Source: Dugong dugon (lineage: Eukaryota; Chordata; Mammalia; Sirenia; Dugongidae). Taken from it: a stretch of 64,000 nt of DNA. How positions within the stretch are numbered: position 1 is the stretch's first letter; every line of letters starts with the position of its first letter. The translations under genes were made by a program, and so were the position numbers. The stretch is taken from contig CM057475.1 in assembly GCA_030035585.1 (NCBI GenBank), positions 82,725,334 to 82,789,333 of the forward strand, read 5' to 3'. This document shows, piece after piece, positions 1 to 11,645 of this stretch. The notes below the pieces were generated by a model that saw nothing but the letters and a program-made list of their open reading frames with translations, was not told where the DNA came from and did no database searches.

Positions 1-133
1 TTGGACTTCTTCCTTCAGTACCACTGGTTCCTGCTTATATGGTACCTCTTGCAATGGTTGAACGTCAACCAATTCTTTTTGATATAGTGACTCTGTGTAT
101 TCCTTCTGTCTTCCTTTGATGCTTCCCGAGTCA
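1..133 (-). mobile_element. RTE LINE fragment running off the left edge
   Basis: The reverse complement matches the internal part of the RTE copies at 3170-3290 and 22195-22310 (the stretch between endonuclease and reverse transcriptase around AGTCACTGxACCAAAAAGA). It is cut at about 133, with the rest beyond the window. Confidence 0.8.
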
Positions 134-1424
134 TTTAATATTTTCCCAGAAATTGTGTATAGAACAGTAGAAGTTGTGCTAAGTAGTTATACCCAGAAAT
201 GGGCACATCTGTTTTTCTCTTAGTGTGTGGGTTTGAGTCAATCTAGGCAGTAGATGAACTGGGTTAGAGTTTTTGTTGTTGTTGTTATTACCCTCAGTGA
301 ATCACAAGTTTGAGATTCTTCTGGTTGTTGGCTGCCATTAGTTGTGCTTAGTGTCTTTCCTGGAGGGTTTTCTTTCCATATTCCGGTTCCACCCTCAGCT
401 TTCAATAGTCCCTATGCACCTGCGCCAAAGAAGAGGCGCCTTTCTACACACTTGCCCCTTGTCCAGTGGTACACTACCATTGCAGGTTACTCAGTGCTAG
501 GCTTGTTATTGGGAAAGGGGGATCTTTATTTTCCTGGTCCCACCTTAGGTTTAGTCAAGGTGCATGTGCTTGAACTTGGGGGAGAGGGGCTTCTCAGCAT
601 CACTGCTCCTCCTCCCAAAAGCAGCCACACTCTGTTTTGTCTCTGTTTCTGGTCTTGGGTGGGAGAGAGTTTTCCATCCTTCCCCTGTCAGTAGCCAGCC
701 TCTGGTTTCTCTTGATGCAGGATCCTGAGCCCAAGACATTTTCCTGCCCTTCTCCAGGGGCAGATGGTTTTGCTTCTGTTCTTTCTCTAAAGCAGTAGAT
801 GTTTGTCTGGTTCCTGGGGCAGGAAGAAAAAGGAGATTTTACTTTCCACTTTCTTCCAGTGGCTTTGTGGATGAGAGGTTTTCCTGCCCTCCTCCAGTGG
901 CTAAAGGCTTTTGCTTTGTATGAAAGAAGGGCTGTGGGAAGAGGGAGTGCTTTATACCTGTATCCAGTGGCAGCTGATCACCTCTTGCATGCTGGCACCA
1001 CAAGAAGGGCTCCTCCAGTCTTCTGTCCTGCTCTCAGTACTTCCTGTAAGGCCCTGGTGGAGCCTCCTGGAGAGGACCTTGTGTCTGGGGCTCTCAGTTA
1101 TTCTAAACTGATATGCTAGCCCTCATTTGACCTTCAGGAATTTGTTGAAATTTTAGCTGATGTCTTCTTACCCACTTCTATCGCAGGCTCCTTTTTCAGC
1201 TGTGCTCTGCCAAAGGCGAAGCAGTTCCCGTAGACTGTCTCTTCTCAGAAGGGCTTGTCATGTTTTGGAATTCAGTTCCCTTGGTGGCCTGTGATTTCAA
1301 CTCTTTAATGGGTTCAAGAAAAGTTACGAGTTTTTAGATTATGTGGCTTTTTTCTCATGTTCAGGATGGAAGTGATATTCTCTTGTGACTTTTTACATCC
1401 TAAGCAGATTAAAAAATCAATGTG
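134..1424. other. Unassigned repeat-like region without a recognisable gene
   Basis: No exon of a known gene is visible. A GTT microsatellite lies at about 273-290. Between about 735 and 990 a loosely repeated block (TTTTCCTGCCCTYCTCCAGxGG) occurs at least twice, suggesting an old tandem duplication or an interspersed element I cannot name. Open frames here (for example 344-694 and 799-1119) match no protein I recognise. Confidence 0.4.
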
Positions 1425-4400
1425 TCGTACTGTGGTGGCTTGCATGTTGCAGTCATGCTGGAAGCTATGCCACGGGTATTTCAACTACCAGCAGGGTCAT
1501 CCATGGTGGACAGGTTTCAGCAGAGCTTCCAGACTAAGACAGACTAGGAAGAAGGACCTGGTGATATACTTCTAAAAAATCGGCCCATGAAAATCTTATG
1601 AATGGCATCTGAACATTGTCTGATACACTGCTGGAAGATGAGTCCCTCAGGTTGAAAGGCATTCAAAACATGGCTGGGGAAGAGCCACCTCCTCAAAGTA
1701 GAGTTGACCTTAATGACATGGATGAAGTCAAGCATTTGGGACCTTCATTTACTGAGGTGGCAAGACTCAAAATGAGAAGAAACTGCTGCAAATATCCATT
1801 AATAATCAGAACATGGAAAGTACAAAGTGTAAATCTGGGAAAATTGGAAGTCATCAAAAATGAAATGGAATGGATAAAGATTGATATCCTAGGCATTGGG
1901 ATTCCTGGTGGTGCAATGGTTAAGAGCTTGGCTGCTAACCAAAGAGTCAGCAGTTCAAATTCACCAGCCACTCCTTGGAAACCCTATGGGGCAGTTTTAC
2001 TCTGTCCTATAGAGTTGCTGTAAGTTGGAATCTACTTGACAGCAACAGTTTTTGTGGGGAGAGAGCTTAAATGGACTGGAACTGGCCATTCTGAATCAGA
2101 CAATCATATCGTTTACTATGCTGGGCATGACAAAAAGTAGAGGAATGCCGTCACATTCATCATCAAAAAGAACATTTCAAGATCTATCCTGAAGTACAAC
2201 CCTGTCAGTAATAGGATAATATCCATATGCCTACAAGGAAGAACAGTTGATATAACTAGTATTCAAATTTATGCGCAGCCACTAAGGCCAAAGACGAAGA
2301 AATTGAAGATTATTACCAACATCTACAGTCTGAAATTGATCAAATATGCAATCAGGATGCATTAATAATTACTGGTGATTGGAACACAAAAGTTGGAAAT
2401 AAAGAAGAAGGATCAATACTTGGAAAATATGGCCTTGGTGATAGAAATGACGCCAGAGATCACGTGACATAATTTTGCAAGACCAATGGCTTATTCATTG
2501 CAAATACCTTTTTCAACAACATAAAGAGCAACTATACACACGAACCTCACCAGATGGAATACACAGGAATCAAATCGACTACATCTGTGGAAAGAGATGA
2601 TGGGGAAGCACAATATCGTCAGGCAGAGCAAGACCAGGGACTAGCTGTGGAAGAGACCATCACTTCTTCATATGCAAGTTCAAGTTGAAGCTGAAAAAAG
2701 TTAAAACAAGTCCACGAGAGCCAAAATATAACGAGTGTATCCCACTTGAATTTAGAGACCATTTCAAGAAGAGATTTGACACATTGAATACTAATGACTG
2801 AAGACCAGATGAGTTGTGGGATGACATCAAGGACATCATACATGAAGAAAGCAAAAGGTCATTAAAAAGACAGGAAAGAAAGAAATGACCAAAATGAATA
2901 TCAAGAGATTCTGAAACTTGCTCTAGAAAGTAGAGTAGATAAAGCAAATGGAAGAAATGATGAAGTAAAAGAGCTGAACAGAAGATTTCAAAGGGCGGCT
3001 TGAGAAGACAAAGTAAAGTATTGTAATAAAATGCCTGGAGTTAGGAAAACAAAAGGGAAGAACATTTTTGGAATTTCGCAGGCTGAAAGAACTGAATAAA
3101 AAAGTTCAAGCCCCGAGTTGCAATATTGAAATATTCTATGGGCAAAATACTGAACGACACAGAAAGCATCAAAAGAAGATGGAAGAAATACACAGTCACT
3201 GCACCCAAAAAGATTTGGTCAACATTCAACCATTTCAGGAAGTAAACATGATCAAGAGCCAACAGTACTGAGGGAGGAAGTCCAAACTGCACTGAAGGCA
3301 TTGGCAAAAAACAAGGCTCTAGAAATTGTCAGAATACCAACTGAGATATTTAAACAAACGTCTGCAATGCTGGAAGTGCTCACTTGTCTATGCCAAGAAA
3401 TTTGGAAGACAGCTTTCTAGCCAACCGACTGGAAGAGATCCATATTTGTGCCCATTCCAAAGAAAGGTGATCCAACAGAATGCGGAAATTTTCAAACAAT
3501 ATCGTTAATATCAGACACAAGTAAAATATTGCTGAAGATCATTCAAAAGTGGTTGCAGTAGTACATCAACTGGGAAACTGCCAGAAATTCAAGCCAAATT
3601 CAGAAGAGGATGTGGAACAAGGGATATCATTGCTGATGTCAGATGGCTAAAAGCAGCAAATACCAGAATGATGTTTACCTGTGTTTTATTGACTACGCAA
3701 AGGCATTCGACTATGTGGAGCATAACAAATTATGGATAACATTGTGAAGAATGGGAATTCCAGAACACTTAATTGTGCTCATGAGGAACCTGTACATAGA
3801 CTCAGGAGGCAGTTGTTCGAACAGAACAAGGGGATACTGCATGGTTTAAAATCAGGAAAGGTGTGCGTCAAGGTTGTATCCTTTCACCATACTTATTCAA
3901 TCTGTATGCGGAGCAAATAATCTGAGAAGCTGGGCTATATGAAGAAGAAAGGGGCATCAGGATTAGAGGAAGACTCATTCACAACCTGTGTTATGCAGAT
4001 GACACAACCTTGCAGAAAGTGAAGAGGGCTTGAAGCACTTACTGATGAAGATCAGAGACTCTAGTCTTCAGTATGGATTACACCTCAACATAAAGAAAAC
4101 AAAAATCCTCACACCTGGACCAATAAACAGCATCATGATAAATGGAGAAAAGTTTAAAGTTGTCAAGAATTTCATTTTACTTGGATTCACAATCAATGCC
4201 CATGAAAGCAGCAGTGAAGAGATCAAAAGACATAGTGCATTGGGCAAATCTGCTGCAAAAGACCTGTTTAAAGTGTTAAAAAACAAAGATGTCACTCTAA
4301 GGACTAAGGTGTGCCTGACCCAAACCATGGTGTTTTCAATCGCCTCATATGCATGTGAAAGCTGGACAGTGAATAAGGAAGACTGAAGAAGAATTGATAC

Positions 4401-4735
4401 CTTTGAATTGTGTTGAAGAATATTGAATATACCCTGGTCTGCCAGAAGAACAAACAAATCTGTCTTGGAGGAAGGACAGCCAGAATGCTCCACAGAAGTA
4501 AGGAAGGTGGGACTTTGTCTTATGTACTTGGGGCATGTTATTAGGAGGGACTAGTCCCTGGAGAAGGACATCATGCCTGGTAAAGTTGAGTATCCATGAA
4601 AAGGAAGAAGACCCTTAACGAGATGGATTGACATAGTGTCTGCAACAATGGGCACAAGACCAGGCAATATTTTGTTATGTTGTACACAAGATCACTATGA
4701 GTTGGAACTGACTCCATGGCACCTAACAACAAATA
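1425..4735 (+). mobile_element. Near full-length RTE (BovB-like) LINE, degenerate
   Basis: Broken translations follow the order of an RTE element: 5' leader; AP endonuclease (LGKLEVIKNEMEWIKIDIL at about 1840-1890, GDWNTKVG near 2375, GRDHHFF near 2650); linker; reverse transcriptase with the YADD catalytic box at 3992-4003; and a 3' end in GGCACCTAACAACAA near 4725. Frameshifts and stops break it throughout, and a SINE interrupts it at about 1898-2056. RTE elements copy themselves by target-primed reverse transcription and are abundant in afrotherians. Confidence 0.9.
1898..2056 (+). mobile_element. Afrotherian SINE nested in the RTE copy
   Basis: tRNA-like head (GTGCAATGGTTAAGAGCTTG, then AGTTCAAATTC) followed by the body TGGAAACCCTATGGGGCAG. 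Comparison with the RTE copy at 21130 shows the RTE sequence is continuous either side of this insert. Confidence 0.85.
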
Positions 4736-4817
4736 ACCAAAGCAGAGGTGGTTCCCTCATAGGATTTTTAATCATTTTTATTTTCTTTTTTGTTAAATTA
4801 TCCCTTTTGATACTTAC

Positions 4818-5385
4818 CCATTGTCTTAGGCTGGGTTCTCTAGAGAAGCAAACCAGTAAATCATATAAATATATATCTATAGAGAGAGATTTATATGAAG
4901 GAAATGGCTCACATGGTTGTAAAGGCTGAAATGTCCCACGTCCATGGATCAAGACAGAGGCTTCCCCTGATTCACATAGCTGCAGGGGCTGGCAAACCCA
5001 AGACTGGCAGGTCAGAGAGCAGGGCTCTTGCTCACAGGCTGTGAAGATCGACGACACCCAGGATGGTCAGCAAGACCACAGGTAAGCTGCTAGCTCAAGT
5101 CCCAAGAAATGGAGGTCAGACGAACAGGAGCCAGCTGTAGGATCAAGAACGAGTAAAAACCCACAAGCCTTGCCAGAATGTCCACTTATATTTAGATGCA
5201 GACCACATGCTCAAGGAAACTCCTTTTCAACTGATTGGCTACTCACAGCAGATCCCATCACGGGGATGATCACATATCAGATCTCAACAGGGAAATGATC
5301 ACAACATTATACAACTGCCAAAACCCTGAGAATCATGGCCCGGCCAAGCTGACACACGATCTTAACCCACACCCATTTATTTAGT
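4818..5385 (+). repeat. Old interspersed repeat, family A (first copy)
   Basis: Starts near GGGTTCTCTAGAGAAGCAAA, has an AT-rich stretch then GAGATTTAT, and ends near AGCTGACACA. A second copy of the same family lies at 43957-44862. I recognise the sequence as a common mammalian interspersed repeat but cannot name the family with certainty. Confidence 0.6.
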
Positions 5386-5439
5386 GAGATCTTCCTATTT
5401 TTATGATTGCATTTCACAATCTCTTAATATAATAAAAGC

Positions 5440-5815
5440 ACTTTTTATTGTGTTTACTGCCAATATTGTTTCAACTTGTTTTTCAACTCGTAATTGATTC
5501 CCATATCTATAATAAAGTTATGTAAGATTTTAAGGTGGTTAATCTATTGATCTTGCCTTTTGTGAATGCCTTTTGTCTTCTCTAGACCTAGAAAGACCTC
5601 TCCCTCCAGAGATTTGATAAGTGCTTATTTCTGCTTTTTTCCCAGTAGTTTTAATGCTTTGATTTTTCACCCTCAATTCTCTTTAATCCATGTAAAATTT
5701 TATGGTAGAAAGCCGATATTTCCATAGTTTTATTTTTCTTTCATAATTAGTCAGCAAACTGTCCCAATATTCATGAATAATAATTTCCCCATTCCCATTG
5801 GATAGAATGTATTAC
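5440..5815 (-). mobile_element. Probable L1 ORF2 fragment, antisense
   Basis: AT-rich sequence whose reverse complement resembles the degenerate 3' part of L1 ORF2. It has no clean ends or target duplication. Called by general resemblance to the better L1 fragments at 9950-11000 and 28640-28960. Confidence 0.45.
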
Positions 5816-5821
5816 ATTCTT

Positions 5822-6520
5822 ATACAGTGAAACCTGTGAGAGTTGAAACTGCCTTGTTTTTCTGGGTCTTGCAAGTTTTCCACCTTTGTCAGGGTGCAGC
5901 CACCACTTTCTTTCACTCTCCGTTTAGTGGAAAATATGCGAGCTTTCCTCTGACAGGTTTCCACCTGTATTAGTTATCTACTGCTGCTGTAACAGAAGTA
6001 CCACAAATGGATGGCTTTAACAAACAGAATTTTATTCTTGCACAGTCTAGCAGGCTAGAAGTCCAATTTCAGGGTGCCAGCTCCAGGGGCAGGCTTTCTT
6101 TCTGTTGGCTCTTGGGGAAGGTCTTTGTCATTCATCATCCCCTCGTCTAGGAGCTTCTCAGTGCAGAGACCCCAGTTCCCAAGGGCATGGTCCTCTCTTT
6201 TTGCTTGGTGGCATGAGGTCCCTCTCTTCTCTGCTTGATTCTCTCTTTTATATCTCAAAAGAGATTGACTGAAGATACTCCCTAATCCTGTAGATTGTGT
6301 CCTGCATCATTAACATAAGTGCCTCTAATCCCGCCTCACTAAATCATAGAGGTTAGGATTCACAACACATAGGACAAACACATCAGATCACAAAATTGTG
6401 GACAATCACACAATAATGGGAATCGTGGCCAACTTGGACACGTTTTGGGAGACGCAGTTCAATCCATCACACCACCTTACACAGGTTCTGGCTTTTGCAA
6501 GTTTTGCTGTATCTAATACA
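5822..6520 (+). mobile_element. Short DNA transposon (TACAGTGAAACC ends) split by another repeat
   Basis: The left end TACAGTGAAACCTGTGAG at 5823 and the right part CTTACACAGGTTCTGG near 6478 are the two halves of a short element. An intact copy at 44205-44400 shows the inverted ends (CAGTGAAGCTTGTGAG and CTCAGGTTTTACT). In this copy an unrelated repeat of about 505 bp (5965-6470) is inserted. Inverted ends beside TA suggest a Tc1/mariner-type element. Confidence 0.6.
5965..6470 (+). repeat. Interspersed repeat, family B (TATTAGTTATCTACTGCTGC start)
   Basis: Begins GTATTAGTTATCTACTGCTG and ends near GCAGTTCAATCCATCA. The same family recurs at 6882-7720 (expanded by a minisatellite) and, more decayed, at about 39075-39460. 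The exact family name is uncertain. Confidence 0.6.
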
Positions 6521-6881
6521 GAGCCTATTTCTGGATCACGTGATCTTTTTCAGTCATCTAGCCATCCATGTGATTTTTTTCAATTTAGTAAAATTACATT
6601 ATTTAGACTAGAGAAATTATTTTTCTGTTAGGAACAAAATTTGCCATTTGAGCAGGCTCTGAAGACACAAGCAGGTAGCATGAGGAAGCGACCCGTGTCC
6701 CCAGGGCCCCTACTGAAGCCACATTACCTCTCCTCTCCCAGCCAGCACCCATGGCTTCCTGGAGCGTTCCCTGTGACCACTGACCTAGGCAGAGAAAGCT
6801 CGAGCCTGGGTTACAGGTGACGCTGTACCACCTGAAAGCCGACAGCTGTAACGCTGCAGCCTCACTTCTGGCACTAATGTC

Positions 6882-7720
6882 TGTATTAGCTTCCTATTGC
6901 TGCCACAACAGATTACCACGTGTAGGGGCTTCACACAAGTCAAGTTTATATTCCAGTTCCGTAGTCACACGCCTTGGACGGGGCTAAAATCAAAGTATTG
7001 TCAGGGTTACACCCTTTTCTGGAGGCTCTCGGGGAGGCTGTGTCCTCTCTCACTTAGGGGAGGCTGCATCCTTGCTCACTTAGGGGAGGCTGTGTGCTCA
7101 CTTAGGGGAGGCTGCATCCTTGCTCACTTAGGGGAGGCTGTGTCCTCCATCGCTTGGGAGGCTGTGTGCTCACTTAGGGGAGGCCGCATCCTTGCTCAGT
7201 TAGGGAAGGCTGTGTGCTCACTTAGGGGAGGCTGTGTCCTTGCTCACTTAGGCGAGGCTGTGTCCTCACTTAGGGGAGGCTGTGTGCTCACTTAGGGGAG
7301 GCTGCATCCTTGCTCACTTAGGGGAGGCTATGTCCTCGCTCACTTGAGTTGTTAGCAGACGTCAGTCCCTGTGGCCATAGGACTGAAGGCCTCCTTTCTT
7401 GCTGTGTGAAAGCTGAAGGCCACTCTGAGCTTCTAGAGGCTGTGTCACTCCTTGGGTTGGGGCTGTTTTCTTCCACCTTCAAGGCCAACAACCTTCGACC
7501 ACGTCTTTTTTGTGCCACGGGGTTCTGCTCCCAGCGAGGACAGGTTCTCAGCATTCAAGGACTCGTGTGATCAGACGGGGCCCACCGGGACAGCTCAGGG
7601 CCGTCTCCAGAACCTTAACCTTAGCCACATCTGCAAAGTCCCTTTTGTCATGTAAGGCAAGATGTTCACAGGTTCCAGGGTATAGACATGGGGTGGGGGG
7701 CCGGGGGCATTATTCTGCAG
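6882..7720 (+). repeat. Interspersed repeat, family B, carrying an internal minisatellite
   Basis: The head at 6882 (TGTATTAGCTTCCTATTGCT) and the tail (GGTTCCAGGG..., ATTATTCTGCAGACCACAC near 7710) belong to the same family as 5965-6470. The middle has been replaced or expanded by the tandem array at 7024-7350. Confidence 0.6.
7024..7350 (+). repeat. Minisatellite, 22/26-bp units, about 13 copies
   Basis: Units read CTTAGGGGAGGCTGTGTCCT or CTTAGGGGAGGCTGCATCCT followed by TGCTCA. Long and short variants alternate irregularly. The 132-residue open frame across it is a by-product of the repeat. Confidence 0.9.
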
Positions 7721-8640
7721 ACCACACTGAGCTTCCCTGGGTGTCCCCTGAGTGTTCACCAAGTGCTTACCACCTAACCACTGGCCCTCTTCCCTAAATT
7801 AATACAGTGCATTCTGCTGTAATAGGTCAATTGTGTTTCTAAGAAAGCTTTTATTTTAAAAAATTCTCTTAAAATATACTGTGTCTGTGGATAAAATGGC
7901 AGGGAACTATAAGTTTCGGACTTACAATAACAATGTTAATTTCCTACAAAATTTCACAAATAAAGGCGTTTTGTAATTGTAAGTATATTTTCATTCGATA
8001 ATTAAACAATATATACTTGTTAGGCGAGACAAGCAAAAATCAAACACAGACTCTGTTGAGTAACATCTGAAAAGGTCGATCAATGGTGGGAAGTCCCCAG
8101 ATCTTCAGAGCAAACTGCACTTCAGTACACAACCTCCAGAAGCAATCAGAAAGCAGAACCTCCTGAGCCGCGGTCCGTAGCTGGGGACAGCAGGTCTTTC
8201 TGGCTGTTTCTGTGTTTGGAGTGTTGGTATTCAGTAATTCTTAGAGCCGAGAGCAGCGTACACAGTGTAAGCCCAGCGCATCCTCAACCCACTGAGTGCA
8301 GGGAACTTCGTATTGTAAAGACCCTCCCATCCCCTGGGGAAGTCTGCCATTCATCAGATGTTTCTAGATGCCACCCTGAGCAAATGGCTAAAGAGCTGTT
8401 TCCAGAGTAAAACGCCCGTAGACTCAGGCAGCGCCACTCTCCCGCCCACACTGACGTGACTGTTCGGGATATGCTGGGACTGCCCGTCCCCTGGCCGCAC
8501 ATTCCCAGCTCCTTCTCATTTCCCAACTTCAGTAAGGACCCCCCCCCCCCACCCACCCACCCCTTACCACCCAATGTGCTATAAGCGGATAGAATTCTTA
8601 AAGGGACACAGATGTCTTTTCTTGTTACCTTGGACAGAGA
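7721..8640. other. Upstream non-coding stretch
   Basis: No gene seen. An AT-rich segment at 7795-8060 carries no repeat I recognise. A run of C with CCCACCCACCCACC at 8538-8566 is a simple repeat. Confidence 0.5.
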
Positions 8641-8650
8641 GTACTCATTA

Positions 8651-8775
8651 CCAACCACTGTTTCGAATCCACCAGCTGCTCCTTGAAAACCCTATGGGGC
8701 AGTTCTACTCTGTCCTGTTGGGTCACTGTGAGTCAGAATTGACTCGACGGCAACGAATTTGGTTTTTCGGTTTTA
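8651..8775 (+). mobile_element. Afrotherian SINE, 5'-truncated
   Basis: Lacks the tRNA-like head, starting within TTCGAATCCACCAGCTGC. The body CCCTATGGGGCAGTTCTAC and the tail GAATTGACTCGACGGCAACG are clear. Confidence 0.85.
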
Positions 8776-8791
8776 CAACATTTCCCCCACA

Positions 8792-8968
8792 CTGGAAACC
8801 CTGGTGGCACGGTGGTTAAGAGGTATGGCTGCTAACCAAAAGATGGGCAGTTCGAATCCACCAGGCACTCCTTGGAAACCCTACGAGGCGGTTCTTCTCT
8901 GCCCCTGAGGGTCACTATGAGTCGGAATCCACTCGATGGCAGCGGGTTTGTTTTGGTTTTTGGTGTTG
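8792..8968 (+). mobile_element. Afrotherian SINE, complete
   Basis: Head GGTGGCACGGTGGTTAAGAG, box B-like GGCAGTTCGAATCCACC, body, and tail GTCGGAATCCACTCGATGGC with a T/G-rich end. It sits 17 bp after the previous SINE in the same orientation. Confidence 0.9.
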
Positions 8969-9564
8969 ACAAAACACGGGTTCTGAGAGGCTGTCCATGA
9001 ACAGAAGATCTCTGGTCGAGATGGAGTAACTAGTACCGAGCTTGTTCTGCCACCATCAACACCTGGAACTGTGCAGACAGTGGGGCGGTGAGTGGTGAGT
9101 TGTTTGCCGGCACTGACCAGCAAGCAGTGCTGGGGTGGTACCCGGCGAGGAGGTGGCTCTGCTGAGAGTGGCTGGCCCCGGCAGGCGCTGACCAGCTGCT
9201 TTTCTGCAGCCCCAGCGAAGCACCGCCCAGGAGGAGCTGCGGAGGCAGGGGTGGGAGTCCAGACTCTGCGAGCTGCAGGAGTTCATGGAGCCTGGACGAG
9301 GGCAACAGGAGTGTGGAGGGGGAGCCCTGGAAGTCTGAATGGGGTTTCACAATGGGCCCTCGGCTGTGGCTGGGCTCCATCTATGCAGGGGCAGTCCCCC
9401 GAGACCCAGAGAGACCACCCGCTGCAGGGCTGACAGCTGCAGACGGTCCAGCAGTGGGGGCACTACAGCCCTGCCAGCCAGGGCAGACACGTGGCTGCAC
9501 ACCTTGGGCGCTAGGTTGGGACCCCAGAGAGGCCGTGCCGTGGGGGCAAGCACTGTTCTGAAGC

Positions 9565-9665
9565 CGGACTTGGCAAGCTACGGCCCGCAGGCCACATTTG
9601 GACCACCACCTGTTTTTGTACAGCCTGTGGACTAAGAATGGTTTTTTACATTTTTTAAGGGCTGT
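9565..9665 (-). mobile_element. hAT-type DNA transposon fragment
   Basis: Matches on the reverse strand the end of the common mammalian hAT-Charlie-like repeat (GCTACGGCCCGCAGGCCACA, CCTGTTTTTGTA). A related copy lies on the plus strand at 36985-37200. Confidence 0.55.
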
Positions 9666-9949
9666 AAAAAGAGAAGAGGCGGGGAGGAGAAGGAGAGAAA
9701 GAGGGAGGGAAAGGAAAATAAAGCCAAGCCTGCAGGACCACAGGCAAGCTCAGAAATCTGTCTGCCAGAACAAACGCAACATTCTTTAGAGGAAGACACC
9801 CTACGACAGATCACACAACCAGCAAGCACATGCCCAGCACACAATGACAGAATTCAGAGACATGGAAAGAAGCAGGAGAGTGTGACCCCAAATCAAGAAA
9901 AGTCTCAGTCAAGCAAAGCAGAAATTGGTTGGCGTTTGGAGTATTTTCT

Positions 9950-11000
9950 GTTTGGGGCTGTTGCCATGGCACCACTGTGAACATCCTTATACACGTCTTT
10001 TGTGAATCTGTGTGCACATTTCTGTTGGATGTACCAAGGAGTGAAGTTGCTGAACCATAGCTATACATGCGTTCAGCTTTAGTAGGCACTGCCCAAGGGT
10101 TTTCCAAAGCAGCTGTTCATGTTTACACAAGTGTTCTGGTTGTTCCATATCCTTGCCAACACTTGGTATTATTCAGTTTTAATTTTAGCCAGAATATTCT
10201 GGTGGGTTTTTAGCGGTACCCGTTTCCCTCCTGCTAGTAAACGTGAGCCTCTTGTCACGTGTTGGTGGCCATTAGGATACCCTCCTTGGTGAAGTGCCTG
10301 TTCAAGTCTAGAGCCCATTTTCCTACTGGGTTGTCTCTTGTTTTGTCACTGATTTGTAAGAGTTCTTAATATATTATGGACACAAGTCCTTTGTAAGATG
10401 TATGTGTTCCAGATATCTTCTCTGACACTGTGGCTTGCTTTCTCCTGTTCTTAGTGGTGTCCTTTCATTAAAGAAGTTCTTACGCTAGTCCAGTCTATCA
10501 GATTTTTCCTCTGTAGTTAGTGCTTTCTGGGTCCCATTTAAGAAATCTTTACCATTTCTTAATCAAGAATCAAATCAAGGCCATGAAGACCTCCATTCTT
10601 TTCTAAAAGATTGTCTTACCTGTCACATTTATGTCTGTAATTCATTGGGAAATGATTTTTATCTGTGGTGTGAGGTAGGAGGCAAGATATATTTTTCCTT
10701 GAAGATGTCCAGTTAACACCATTTATTAAAAAGACCAGTGCACTGCGGTGTCACTCTGTCATAATCACGTGACTGTAGTGTGCTGTCCTTTTCTGAACCC
10801 TGCAGCCTGTGGCTCTGACCATTGCCTGTCCTTGTCCTGGTAGCCCGGTCTGTACTACTCCTTTTAGAAAGTTCTGATATCTGGGCGTGTAAGTTCTCCA
10901 GTTCCTTCTTCACCTTCAGGGTCATCTTAGTCATCCTTGGCCCTTTGCATTTCCAGACACATTTTAGGGTTAGTGTTGGAATTACCAACTACTTCTGTTT
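9950..11000 (-). mobile_element. L1 LINE 3' portion, antisense, degenerate
   Basis: The reverse complement resembles the ORF2 C-terminus and 3' region of L1. A minus-strand frame at 10713-10988 ends GLFNKWC, the conserved LFNKWCW box of L1 ORF2. Sequence such as TTGTGAATCTGTGTGCACAT near 10000 is typical of this region read antisense. Many stops; 5' truncated. Confidence 0.7.
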
Positions 11001-11250
11001 GGATTTCTGAGGAGTCTCAGTGGACGATCTGACCCTTACTGACACATAGGGGCCACAGTGCATGGAGGATTGCACATCTCGGACAGACGCGGAGCAGTCT
11101 TAATCGAGGCCATGTGGTATCTTGTTAATTAAAGTATATGTGCAGAACTACATAGCTCATGTTTGTTTTACAGTAATAAAACATAGGATTCCCTTTGAAG
11201 TGGATAGATCCTCAGCGAGACTTCAGCTGAACTTCCAGGAGATTCAGGGA

Positions 11251-11464
11251 GCTAGCCCTAGTGGTGTAATGGTTAAGTGCTCAGCAGCTAACCAAAGGGT
11301 CAGCTGTGTGAACCCATCAGCCACTCCTCGGGGGAAAGATGTGGCAGTCTGCTTCCATAAAGATTACAGCCTTGGAAACCCCATGGGGCAGTTCTACTCC
11401 ATCCTATAGGGTTGCAATGAGTTAGGATCAACTCAACAGCTATGGATTTTTTTTTTTTTTTTAA
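11251..11464 (+). mobile_element. Afrotherian SINE, long variant, with imperfect target duplication
   Basis: Head GTGGTGTAATGGTTAAGTGC, a middle insert (GATGTGGCAGTCTGCTTCC) found in the longer subfamily, tail GTTAGGATCAACTCAACAGC and a T-rich end of about 15. The flanks TTCCAGGAGATTCAGGGA (left) and TTCAGGAAGGAGACTCAGGA (right) look like a decayed target-site duplication. Confidence 0.85.
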
Positions 11465-11493
11465 ATAATCTTCAGGAAGGAGACTCAGGAGGA

Positions 11494-11645
11494 TTGCTCC
11501 TACCCTTCCATCCGTTGATCTTTGTTTCTTTTTTCTTTCCATCAATCTTCCACCCATCTTCCTCCTTTCCTTCCCTCTCCATCTTTTCCTTCCTCTCTAT
11601 CAGTCATCTGTCTGTCTGTCTACCTACCTACCTACCTGAGTATCT
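11494..11645 (+). repeat. Pyrimidine-rich simple repeat (TTCC, CTGT, CTAC)
   Basis: A run almost free of purine pairs, with TTCCT, (CTGT)n and (CTAC)n blocks, just downstream of the SINE. Open frames here are simple-sequence artefacts. Confidence 0.8.

Noticed and set aside
8792-8900. tRNA-like A and B boxes (GGTTAAG, GTTCGAATCC) that might be a tRNA gene
   Set aside because: These are SINE heads: they continue into the fixed SINE body and recur at many places, with no complete cloverleaf.
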